Origin: Anaeramoeba flamelloides
Lineage: Eukaryota > Metamonada > Anaeramoebidae
Direction: 5' to 3'
Assembly: GCA_027625915.1 (NCBI GenBank)
Contig: JANTQA010000042.1
Coordinates: 1,376,001 to 1,440,000 of the forward strand
DNA: 64,000 nt
Below, in pieces: positions 43,990 to 54,147 of this stretch. Position 1 is the stretch's first letter. Every line of letters begins with the position of its first letter. Both the position numbers and the translations under genes were made by a program. The notes beneath the pieces were generated by a model. That model was not told the DNA's origin. It worked only from the letters and a program-made list of their open reading frames with translations, and did no database searches.

Positions 43990-46900
43990 TTATAATTGTA
44001 AATATTTTTTCAATTTGTTAATAATATAAGAGTTTGTAAATTGTTCAGCGGTTATCTTTGCGTTATTAGCGATGTTAATGGATTCGTGAGGATTCCAAGA
44101 TATAAAGCGGAAGATGCCGGATAAACTGGTAACTATGGGATTGTACCAATAGGGGTATTTCTCTGTTTTCCAGCAATTTGTTACTGATGTTCCCTTATTG
44201 ATACATTTCAATTGCTTGTTACAGGGGTAGTGCTGGCAAAGATCCGAAGAGGATTTGATTCTATAAGAATTATCTTTAGTTAATATTGGTTTTGTAGATT
44301 TTGAATCAGTAACGATGATGGGTATTCCTAGTGCCATTGCTTCGTACACGAAAGAGTCTGAGTTTAATAATCTGATTGGTGCAACCAAGTAGTCAATATT
44401 TTTAAAAATACTAATTATTTCTTGATCAATATTTGGCGACCAGTTAGGAATAATCTTAATTTCTGGATAAAACTGCTGCTTTGCAAATTTATTAATGAAA
44501 TAATTTGTCTTTTCTAAACTATCTGATGTTACAATTGTTAATTTAACATTTTCATTTTCAAATTCCTTGGTATAGGCTTCAATCAAAACATCAAATCCAT
44601 TCATATAATTTATTTTTCCAACAAATAAAAAATTAATAATCAAATCATCATCATTGTGGTTATTATTATTGACATTTCCGTTATTATTTTGTAACAAATG
44701 GCCCGAATTGTAATAAATATCTGGTACAATTTTCTGTATTATTTGAATTTTTTTTTTATTATTCTCCAGAAATTCGTCATAATCATCACCATCATCATCA
44801 CCGGCACCATGAGTAATAATATTGTTTTTCTTCGACTTATACAAGTGTTCAAATTCTTTTAATAGGGCGTTTTTTATATAGTCTGAATTTACTAAAATTA
44901 AATCAAATTGATTTAAAGTGTTGATCCAACCTATTGGTAAAGAAATAAATTCCCAATTGTAAAAAAGAATTGAAAATTTATTTGGGATCTGTTCATAAAA
45001 AGTGGGGTTTTCGGAACTGTGTATTAATATTTGAAAATTATTTTTCTTTTTATGAAAAAAAAACGAATTTGTTAAATTTAATTCGTCGTCGTTATAAAAA
45101 ATATGCTTTTCAAAAGGCTGGTCCACTGGGAATAAAGAAAAATCAATTGAACTTTGAAATTCGTTCTTCATACCTTTAATTAATTCCTTATTAAATTTCG
45201 AAATTGGATTTAAATTTAAAAAATTGCCATTAAAATTTAAAGTGATTGGAACAAAATTTGAAACAAATTTACACTTAGCCTCATGGGATTGGTTCTCGTC
45301 ATTCAAATCACCATTATCATTATTTTGGCAATATTCTTTAATTAAAGGGATATTATTGGGTTGGAAGGCATTTTCTTTAATTTTATTTTTTTGCTTTCGA
45401 TATTCTTTATCATGATTCTCATATCCAGATGGCAGCTGTAAATTTATATTTTTTGGTAATGGTAAATCGTCTTTTCTTATTTTCAGACGCTTGTCAAAAA
45501 AAATATTGTCATATCCAAATAAAGAAAAATCATGAGATAGGCATTCCTCATTATTTCTGATGAATTTTTCATCATTGGTTATTGATCTAAATTTGATTTT
45601 GTTCAATAAAAATGGTTCTGAATTTAATAATAATAAGCCAGACCAACAATTATATAAAGGGAAAATATTTTTTGAACTTTTTAAAAATTTATTCATTGAA
45701 ATTTCATTGAAATTGTTTCCATTCTTTTCAATAAGGCTATTAATATGATACAATGAATCATCTTTATTTAAATCTAAACCGCACATTAAATCGATGTTCA
45801 ATAAATCAGGATGGCTGAACAACAATTCTAATTGATCAAAATTAATCCATACGTTATTCAAATAGATTATTTTGAGATGCTTCGGGGTCAAGTTTTCCAA
45901 GCCTAAATTATACATAGCAATGGTATGTTGCCAATCTGTTTTGTCATTATTGTTTGAATAATAGTATCGAATTTTAATATTATAAAAATTATAGATTTCA
46001 TCTTGAAAAAATTTCTGTACATCCCTTTGTATATTTTTTTCAACTAAGGAATGCATAATTATTGAAATTTCCAAAGCACTACTTTTTTTATTTAGTTTGT
46101 TGATCAATGGTTGTAAAACGTTGCCAATCAAATGATTAATATAATCTAAACTCGTGTCTAAATCAATAATTATATTTAATAAAAATGGATATTTGATAAA
46201 TCCATTTTTATAAATTTTCATTATATCACCAGAATTATATTGGCCATTTACATCCTCACCTGATTCCCTTTTCTTATTCACATATTGGTCGCCGGCAATG
46301 TTATCAAAACTGTTATGGTTTAATAAATTTATTTTTTCAGATTTTTCGATTGGTTTTATTAATTTGTTAATTTTGTGATTAATTCTTTTCTGTGAATAAA
46401 ATGTGTTCAGTATTTTTGATCCCATTTTGGAAATTTCTTCCCAATAATCCTGATCGTTAGTTAGTAAAATCAAATATTTTTGATAGCATTCAGAATCGAA
46501 TTCAAAGCAGATGGGTAATCCGTGTTCTATTGACAGGCTTTTAAAATATTTGGAAATAATCAAATTACGCGTAAATAAAAATGGCATGCCTTTCATCATT
46601 AATTTTAAATTATCTTTGGAAATCCCATTTTCATCAATAACTGGGTTGATGAATATTTTTACTTTTTGAATTAATTCTGTGAGTTTGGAATCAGAAATTT
46701 GTTCATGTAATTTGATATTTCCATTTTCTTGAATAAAACGCTTTTTTTTTAAATAGTTGCAAATATCACCTGCAATGTGTAAGGTCTTATCCTTCTGATT
46801 GTTAAATTCGGTTGGATCCAATTTATTAAAAACATTGACAATAAACCACTCGACGTTTTTGATCTTGTTCTCATCTTGATTTGACACATATAATAATCCC

Positions 46901-47784
46901 TTGTATTTATGATAATCGCGCTTTTGCTTTTGCCATGTATTTGCTTCATTCGTTGAAAAATATGGCAAGACCGAAAACGATGAGAATCTTGTTGGTAACG
47001 ATCGTGAGACAATTTTTAATTCGTTTTTATTTGGAAAGATAATTTGATTAGATAGATCAAGTAGGAGTAATGTACCTATTTTTTGGATTTGCCAATGATC
47101 AATTTGCTGATTATTCTTTTTGTTGTTGTTGTTGTTGTTTGAAATTTGATTATCAGGCTTGATAAAATTTTCGTTTTCATTTCCATTTCCATTATTTAGT
47201 GGTAATTGGAATTTCTCGTTTCTAGTTTTTAACCAATACAAATCATTCATAAAGGTTAAAATTTTGCATTCTGGGATTAGTTTATTTATTTCCTGAATGA
47301 TTTTGAGAAGAAAGCTCCAATATTTCACTTTTGGTGAAAAAATAATAATCACCCTTTCGATTTCTTGATAATTCTTTATATCAAGCAACGAATTTAGCTC
47401 GGGATAAAAATCAATTTTAAGTTCGTTCATTAGTAGTTCTTCCAAATGCGGTTCAATTTTTTCTTTCCCCTCATAGTTTGCATATACAATTTTTTGTCCT
47501 CGCTCGCAAAGGATTTTCATCAATTCCAAATGCCGCAAGTTATCTAATTCTTCCTCTCCTAATAAAAAGGTTTCGCTTAAGATCAGGACATGCTGTTGCT
47601 GTCCTTCTTCAGGAGATTGCTTATTTATTCGAAACTGGACATCTGGGATGGGCTTTTCGACATACAGGGCAGTTTGTGAATAAAAAAAGATCAAAGGCAA
47701 ACTTAAAACAATAAGAATTAAAATTGATCGCACTAGCGGATTTTTTCGAAGCTTGTTAGAAATACTCTCTTTTTGGACTAACAT
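43990..47784 (-). CDS. Large membrane-anchored glycosyltransferase with GT69-like centre and GT4-like C-terminus
   Basis: Single-exon 1264-residue protein. Residues 17-36 are a hydrophobic anchor (SILILIVLSLPLIFFYSQTA) after a basic N-terminus, as in type II Golgi transferases, so the bulk should be lumenal. Residues about 60-480 look like a GT-B fold: LILSETFLLGEEELDNLRHL at the start, and GLLYVSNQDENKIKNVEWF then KIFINPVIDENGISKDN later. Residues about 540-780 resemble GT69 alpha-1,3-mannosyltransferases (CAP59/CMT1 type), with IFPLYNCWSGLLLLNSEPF near 710 and NNEECLSHDFSLFGYD near 750. Residues about 960-1260 are GT4-like: FSILFYNWEF, LILVNSDYIKNALLKEF, INFLFVGKINYMNGFDVLIE, then DSFVYEAMALGIPIIVTDS with the E-x7-E-type region. 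Poly-Asn and poly-Asp insertions separate domains. The donor sugar is not determined. Confidence 0.8.
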   Translation of the reverse strand: MLVQKESISNKLRKNPLVRSILILIVLSLPLIFFYSQTALYVEKPIPDVQFRINKQSPEEGQQQHVLILSETFLLGEEELDNLRHLELMKILCERGQKIVYANYEGKEKIEPHLEELLMNELKIDFYPELNSLLDIKNYQEIERVIIIFSPKVKYWSFLLKIIQEINKLIPECKILTFMNDLYWLKTRNEKFQLPLNNGNGNENENFIKPDNQISNNNNNNKKNNQQIDHWQIQKIGTLLLLDLSNQIIFPNKNELKIVSRSLPTRFSSFSVLPYFSTNEANTWQKQKRDYHKYKGLLYVSNQDENKIKNVEWFIVNVFNKLDPTEFNNQKDKTLHIAGDICNYLKKKRFIQENGNIKLHEQISDSKLTELIQKVKIFINPVIDENGISKDNLKLMMKGMPFLFTRNLIISKYFKSLSIEHGLPICFEFDSECYQKYLILLTNDQDYWEEISKMGSKILNTFYSQKRINHKINKLIKPIEKSEKINLLNHNSFDNIAGDQYVNKKRESGEDVNGQYNSGDIMKIYKNGFIKYPFLLNIIIDLDTSLDYINHLIGNVLQPLINKLNKKSSALEISIIMHSLVEKNIQRDVQKFFQDEIYNFYNIKIRYYYSNNNDKTDWQHTIAMYNLGLENLTPKHLKIIYLNNVWINFDQLELLFSHPDLLNIDLMCGLDLNKDDSLYHINSLIEKNGNNFNEISMNKFLKSSKNIFPLYNCWSGLLLLNSEPFLLNKIKFRSITNDEKFIRNNEECLSHDFSLFGYDNIFFDKRLKIRKDDLPLPKNINLQLPSGYENHDKEYRKQKNKIKENAFQPNNIPLIKEYCQNNDNGDLNDENQSHEAKCKFVSNFVPITLNFNGNFLNLNPISKFNKELIKGMKNEFQSSIDFSLFPVDQPFEKHIFYNDDELNLTNSFFFHKKKNNFQILIHSSENPTFYEQIPNKFSILFYNWEFISLPIGWINTLNQFDLILVNSDYIKNALLKEFEHLYKSKKNNIITHGAGDDDGDDYDEFLENNKKKIQIIQKIVPDIYYNSGHLLQNNNGNVNNNNHNDDDLIINFLFVGKINYMNGFDVLIEAYTKEFENENVKLTIVTSDSLEKTNYFINKFAKQQFYPEIKIIPNWSPNIDQEIISIFKNIDYLVAPIRLLNSDSFVYEAMALGIPIIVTDSKSTKPILTKDNSYRIKSSSDLCQHYPCNKQLKCINKGTSVTNCWKTEKYPYWYNPIVTSLSGIFRFISWNPHESINIANNAKITAEQFTNSYIINKLKKYLQL

Positions 47785-49371
47785 GGGTTGTTGGATCGTT
47801 TTTTATGTTTTTTTTCTTTTTATTTCTTTTTTCTTTTTTCTCGTTCTTTTTCTCTTGAGTAGGTGTTGTTAAAAAGCAACGAAAGCAAAAATTAGAAAAA
47901 AATGTAAAGTTATTTTGGAGTTTTATCTTTTTTGTATTTTAATTGTTCTAAGTATGACTTAAATTAGAGTTCTCTTGAATTAAAAAACCAAAATCAAGTG
48001 ATGTTTGATAAAGATTTAGTTTTTTTTGTCACATTCCGGATTGGGATAAATGTTAAAAAACAAATTTTTTCGAAATAAGGGAGCTTATGTTACATAAATT
48101 TGAATAATTATAAAATGATTTTTTACTTCATATTTTATTGTGTTTTTTACTTCATAAAGAAGTGTTTATCAGATATAATTAGACATATTATTAAATATAT
48201 TACTATCTAAGAAATTATTATTAAATTTTTAATAATATAAATCATAGCTCCAAGAAGCCTCGAATTTGAGTTTTGAAAATATTGAAAAAGGATTTCAGGC
48301 AGTGGCGATATCATTACAAACACAATGAAATTTAAAATTGTTGGTAATTTTTTAAAAATTGTATGGCTGATCTTAAGTTCAAGATTATCAAAAAATTTAA
48401 AAAAAAAAATATAAAAACTTTTATTTTCTAGTATCTAATCATTATATTTCAGACAAAATAATAATCAAAAAAAAAAACAAAAAAAAATAATAAAACTATC
48501 AAAATAATTGTTTGAGAAAAGTTTAATTGGTGTTTCCAAATAAAAAACATTTTTTTTTTTTATCAAAGGAATAATTCTAAATGAGCAAAAAAAAAACTGA
48601 CAATGAATAATAATTACATATAATAACAATTAAAAGTTATTTTGTTAAAAAAGAAATTTTATAAATGAGTGTACCAAATTTTGAAAATATCTCCTAAAAA
48701 AATATAGTTAATTTTTGAGAAATTTATATCATCAAAAAAATCAAAAAAATTCTATAAAAATTGAGATAATTACAAAAAATATTCAACAAATTTGATTAAT
48801 ATTTAAATTTTCTTACAAGATCAAGGAGTTTACTTTCAAAATTGATTTGAACTTAGGTATAATGGGGGGGGGGTATTGGATATTACAATAGAACATGAAG
48901 AAAAAATATAAGGGAATTTCTACTGAAATATGTATTCTAGTTGTTATTTAGATATTATTTCATTCACTATAATTTTGAGTGATTTCTTTAATTTTTTTTG
49001 GCTAATATTTTTTTGAAATCTAATATTAAATTTAAGCTAATATTTTAGATTTTTTTAATAATTATTTTTCGTAATTATTTGAAAATAACTTTTGAATGAA
49101 TATTATATAAATCTTACTATTTTATAGATCTCATAAAAAAAATTAAATTATGAAGATTTAATTTTGGTAATTCTACTTTGGAAAATAAAAATCCAGCTTT
49201 CATTGATTTTTCTGAAATAAATTTATCTTTAATTGTGTCTCAGAATGTAAAAAAGTAATTCATTTTAGTAACTAATTAAATTTTACAGTTATAAAGCAAT
49301 TAGTTTGCTAATAAATTAAATTCTTTGTTGTTGTTTTTATCTTTCTTGATATATTTTCGTAATTATTATTT
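47785..49371. other. Spacer upstream of the glycosyltransferase gene
   Basis: AT-rich. At 48828-48930 it contains a third, most decayed copy of the TFKIDLNLG fragment (TTTACTTTCAAAATTGATTT), interrupted by a run of 10 G at 48864-48873. No gene is supported. Confidence 0.45.
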
Positions 49372-50060
49372 TTAAGGGTCTAGTCATTTACTGTGAAAAG
49401 GCACCATACTCAAGGGGTGACCTGAGACCAAAAAGGGTATTGTGAAATAGGCCTTCTTTTGGTTTAAAAAATTCAAATAACAAAAAAAAAAATTCCATAG
49501 GATCTCTTTGACAAAAAATTCAATGAAGAAAAAAGAGTTCTCAAATTCCAAAAAATCAAATTTTTAAAAAAAAAATCATCTTTTTCTCATTTTCTTTTCA
49601 AAAGAGCTTAAATTTCTTTTATTTAAAACAAATTGATTTCTTGTATTTCGCAATCAATTTTAGTTCGATTTAGTCTGATTTGTGGTTATTTTAAAACCCT
49701 CTAAATTTGACCAAGTAAGGATTAGGTAATAGTCTTTCAATAAAAATAACTCATTTGAAAAATGAAAAAAAAGAAAAAAAAAATCACCTAGATCTCAAAA
49801 AGCGCCAAAGAGCGACACTTCACAACTGACATAGTTGTTTTTCAGAATTGTAATTCATGAACATTCTAATTGGAAATTGAGTGTCGCTCTTTGGCGCTTT
49901 TTTCTAAAAATGTCCTCATTTTTAGTTTTTGATTTTTAGAGATCGATCGTACATCATAGGTTGGTTGGTTTTTGATTGGTGTTAGGTACTCAATAAAATT
50001 ACTAAAAAGTTTTTTTCCATTTCAGAATAAAAAATTTTGCCGTTATGACTCTACCCTTAA
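49372..50060. mobile_element. Family D TTAA-bounded element
   Basis: A 689-bp element beginning TTAAGGGTCTAGTCATTTAC and ending GTTATGACTCTACCCTTAA; the first 16 bp are inverted at the other end with two mismatches. The terminal TTAA (50057-50060) is also the first TTAA of the adjacent family B copy. It contains a perfect 23-bp-stem hairpin (49797-49902). There is no long reading frame. Confidence 0.75.
49797..49902. other. GC-rich perfect hairpin inside the family D element
   Basis: The left arm at 49797-49819 includes GCGCCAAAGAGCGACACT. The right arm at 49880-49902 is its exact complement, AGTGTCGCTCTTTGGCGC plus Ts; the loop is 60 nt. The arms are by far the most GC-rich non-coding stretch nearby. 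Transcripts from either strand would form a stable stem. Function is unknown. Confidence 0.8.
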
Positions 50061-51267
50061 GGGTGTAAGTTTATTTTTCTTTTTTTGAGTAACACCATTT
50101 ATTGTGAAACTGAATTCTTCAAATCATTTCTTTAGCCAAATACATTGATATTTTAAGAAATACTAGAGTGGAATATATCCTAGTATAAGATATTTTCATA
50201 CCAAAAAAAAAAACAAAAATTCAAAAAAATGAAAAAATTGATCAAAAAAAACATAAATAAAAATCATTTATTGCTTGTTCTTATCATTAAAATTTTACAT
50301 AATTACTCATTCTTTATTTGGTAATATTTTTAATTCTTTATGAAAACACATTATGTTTGGAAAATATTTGATAAACAAATTACTGTTTATTTCTAAAGAA
50401 TTTCCAAAATGAATTTAAAAATCCTATTTTAACTTTAATCCATCTAATTCTAGTTTTAGTTCAGAAAATAAGATATTTTTTTAATTTTTTTTTGAGAATA
50501 AAAATTTATTGGACAAATTCGTTTGATTTTATAATTATTTATTTTCCATTAAAATGAGAACCCAAAATAATTCTGAATCTGATGAAAATTTTTTCTTGAA
50601 TTTTATAATTATTTTGAGTTGAGTCTTTTGTAACTGTTTTTTGATTCCAAGAATTCAGTCTCTTTATTTAAATTTTAGAAATATTCTTCTTTGTTTTACT
50701 TTTATTAGATAAAAATATTTGAAAGAAGAATTTTGAAAATAAATTTATCATAATATATATTGTAAAATAATAATAAATAGTAATGGGGTGAGAAATTCAA
50801 GGTAAAAAAATAGTTTGTATTTTACAAACTAAGAAGATAATTAAAACCAATCTTCAAAAATAGACTTTTATTGATTTTTTTTTTCCATTTTTGATTTCAA
50901 CAAATTTATTTGGAGAGGTGATCTTTCGTGTTTGGTCTTCTCAAAGAAAATATTTATTTCAAATATACACCTTTTTGGGTATATTTTTTTTTGGTTTATT
51001 GTTTGATTATGTTCAATCTTTCATATAAACACATCTCTAGATCCAAAACTTTATTTAATAAAACCAAAAATTTAATCAAAAAAAATGTTCAAAAAATTGA
51101 AAAATTAAAGATTCAACTCTGAATTACTTTGAATCTTTTCAAAAATAGACTAGTGAATGAGATTTAGGTTTCAAAGTTTCAATATCTAGTGGCACTGAAA
51201 AATATTTCTCAGTAATTTCCGCATCATTAAAATTATTCAAAATGGTAAATTTTACTTACTTCCTTAA
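50057..51267 (+). mobile_element. Family B TTAA-bounded element, copy 2
   Basis: A 1211-bp element from TTAAGGGTGTAAGTTTATTT to TTTTACTTACTTCCTTAA, colinear along its length with 42261-43470 (for example GAAATACTAGAGTGGAATAT and GTTTGATTTTATAATTATTT). The inner blocks GAGTAACACC / AGTGGCACT are degraded. The left TTAA is shared with the preceding D element. Confidence 0.8.
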
Positions 51268-52707
51268 TAAAATAATAAACAACTGTTTTTATTATCTTAT
51301 AAAAACACCTTTGTATTTTCTAGGTAATTGTTTTGAATTTTTGTAAATCACAATATCTTGTTTTTATGGGCTTATATATTATTAATTGATTGGTTTAAAA
51401 TCATTTTTGTAGGGTTAAAAGTCTACTTCAAATTTAACTTTTACAATAAAACAAAATGTATATGAATTTGAAAAACTAAACTTCATTTTTTTATAATATT
51501 TCCAATCATTAAAATTCATTCTTTTCTGAATTTTTAAACAATAATTTTCTTGAATTCATATTAAGTATTATGTTGAACATGCACAATATTAATTTATCAT
51601 TTTTTTTCAATTATGTATTGAATTTTAAAAACAGTTGTAATTATATCAAATTTTGTGTTATATAAATATGATAAGATTAAATTACAAATAATAATATGGG
51701 TTTTAATACAGGTATGAAAAATTAATTATATTTTAATAATTTATCCATTTTCAATTATTATTATCATATTTTAGAATTAGAGAAAAAAATTAAATAAATA
51801 CGGAGATCTTCAAAAAAAAATAATAATTTTTGAATAATAAACCAAAATATATAAATTAAATCCGGTAATCAGATTTATGTATATATTTCATGGTTTATAT
51901 TGAGTTTATTTATTGGTATAAGAAATATCAATATATAAGACAATAATTATTGATTACAGAAATTATTCCTGTCTCTTAACTGGTTATTGTATTCATTTTT
52001 ATATGGACAGAAATACTCACGGTAAAACCACCAATTAATACCATTATATGTTTTTAATTATCTTCTTAAAAATAATAACTTGGGGTAGTCAACATTATGA
52101 AACAACTTTTTAAATTAAAAATATTTTACAAAAAGGTTTTATTATAAAAAAAAAACAGATCTAAAGATTATTGGGGTTCTTTATATTTTTTTGGTCATGC
52201 CTATATTTTTCCTTTTAAATTTAAGAATATTTTCAATTAGGTTAAAAGACTAATAACCATAGGTTAAACTTTTAACTATTTTATAAATTTGTAATTGGAT
52301 CTGAAAGTGCTCATGTTTGTTTAGTTGTGATTTCTTTTGATTTTTATCATTTATGGTTCTACCATAAAAACATACAATTGGTTTCATAGTAATTACAAAA
52401 AATCAAATAAAATGTCATGAAAGAGTACTGGGATGGGGAAAAAGATAATATTTTAACATTTTCATTGGTGGATAAGATAATTTGACTTAACATTTTCTTT
52501 ATAGTATTTTATTTTCATCAAGAAAAAAAATCTAACATTATTTCCCAAAAGGTATTTTGAATACTATAAAACAGCCAAGCATAATCAAATCAAAAAATAT
52601 TGTTTTGGGATCCTCTTGGAAAATGTTTTTAAAACGAAAATTTTGACTACATGTTGGCATTTCCCTTGATTATGATATTAAAGTGGGAAATAAAAAGAAT
52701 CATCTAT
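51268..52707. other. Gene-free AT-rich spacer
   Basis: I see no coding region, RNA gene or clear repeat here. Confidence 0.5.
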
Positions 52708-53600
52708 TCGGGATATTAGTACCATTTTATCCTTTTTCAAAATTTTTATTGTGAAAAGATCACTTAAAAGTGATTTTTTGTGTGTCGCAGGATATTGAAA
52801 TATGAAACCAAAACATCATTCACTACTCTGTTTGTGAAAAGAATTAAAGTAATTCCCAAGGTAATTCAGAATCAAATCTTTAATTTTTCAAATTTTTGAA
52901 AGATTTTTTTTCGAAATTTTTGGTTTTATTCAATTAGGTTTTGGATCTCGAAATGTGTTTACCTAGGGATTTTGGAAATTATTGAAACAATAGACCATTA
53001 AAATAGACCGGGAAAGGCCATTTCAACAGATCTTGTCTTTTTGAATATCAAAGAAGAAAGATCACCTTATCAAATAAACTTGTCGAAATCAAGAATAAAA
53101 ATACAAATTCTTCCAAATTCTATTATTAAAGATATTTCGTTCTTGATTTATTATATTGGATGGGTTAAAACAAAAGATTATCTTCGGTTTCTCGCCCAGT
53201 TCCTATTTATTATCATTTAACAAAAACTTTTTTTCCAAATTTGTTTTTAGATTATTTTTTTCAAATTGATCCAAAATAAAGAATATTGTTTCAAAGATTA
53301 AAGGAAAGAGATCGAATTATTAAAATCAAAAAACAATTACAAAAAGATTCAACCCAATATAATTGAAAAATTCAAGAAAAAAATTTCAATCAGATTCTAA
53401 ATTATTTTAAGTTCTCAATTTTCTTAAAATAAATAATTTGAAAATGAAAAAAATTTGACCAATAAATCTTTATTTCAAAAAAAAATTAAAAAAATATCTT
53501 ATTTTCTGAACTAAATCTAGAATTAGATGAATTAAACAAAAAGTTGAAATAGGTCTTTCCCTGAGAAAATACCATAAAGAAAACAACATAAAAAAAAATA
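52708..53600 (-). mobile_element. Family B relic, inverted and truncated
   Basis: Reverse complement of the right two thirds of family B: CCAAAACATCATTCACTACT, TCAGAATCAAATCTTTAATT, TTTTGGATCTCGAAATGTGT, GATCACCTTATCAAATAAAC, and CTAGAATTAGATGAATTAAA in that order. The outer tips are decayed and the far end is approximate. It is clearly older than the two complete copies. Confidence 0.7.
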
Positions 53601-54147
53601 AAAATTAAATTTTTTATTTAGAAATGCATCGAAATATTTTGGATATAAAATAAAAATTAATAACAAAGTAAAAAAATGTATAAAAAAGAATTAACAACAC
53701 AAAATATTTCATAATAATATACTTTTTACCAACAGATTTGATAATACAATTAAATTTTTATAAAATTAGGAATTAACAAATTGAAAAATAAACACTTTCA
53801 TTAACAATTAAGGAAAATACAATTTTTTTTTTTTTTTTTTCAAAATTCAAAAAAAAAAAATAAAAATTCAATTTACTGATAAATTTTGAAAAAAATGTCA
53901 ACAAAATTTGAAGTTCAATTTACAATTTTCAAAATCTGATAACTATGCTTTCAAAACATTTCATTTCAAAGAAGATTTCCAAAATCAACTTTGTTTATCG
54001 TTTCTTTGTGTTGAAACGAATAAAATCCTGTCTCCAAAGCAAGTTAAAAAAAATTCACAAAATGGGATGTGAAGTAAAAATTTTGAAGAATTTTTTGAAT
54101 TTATCAGTATCTTATTTCATTTCTTGGGAAAGAAGTGTGTGATCAAA

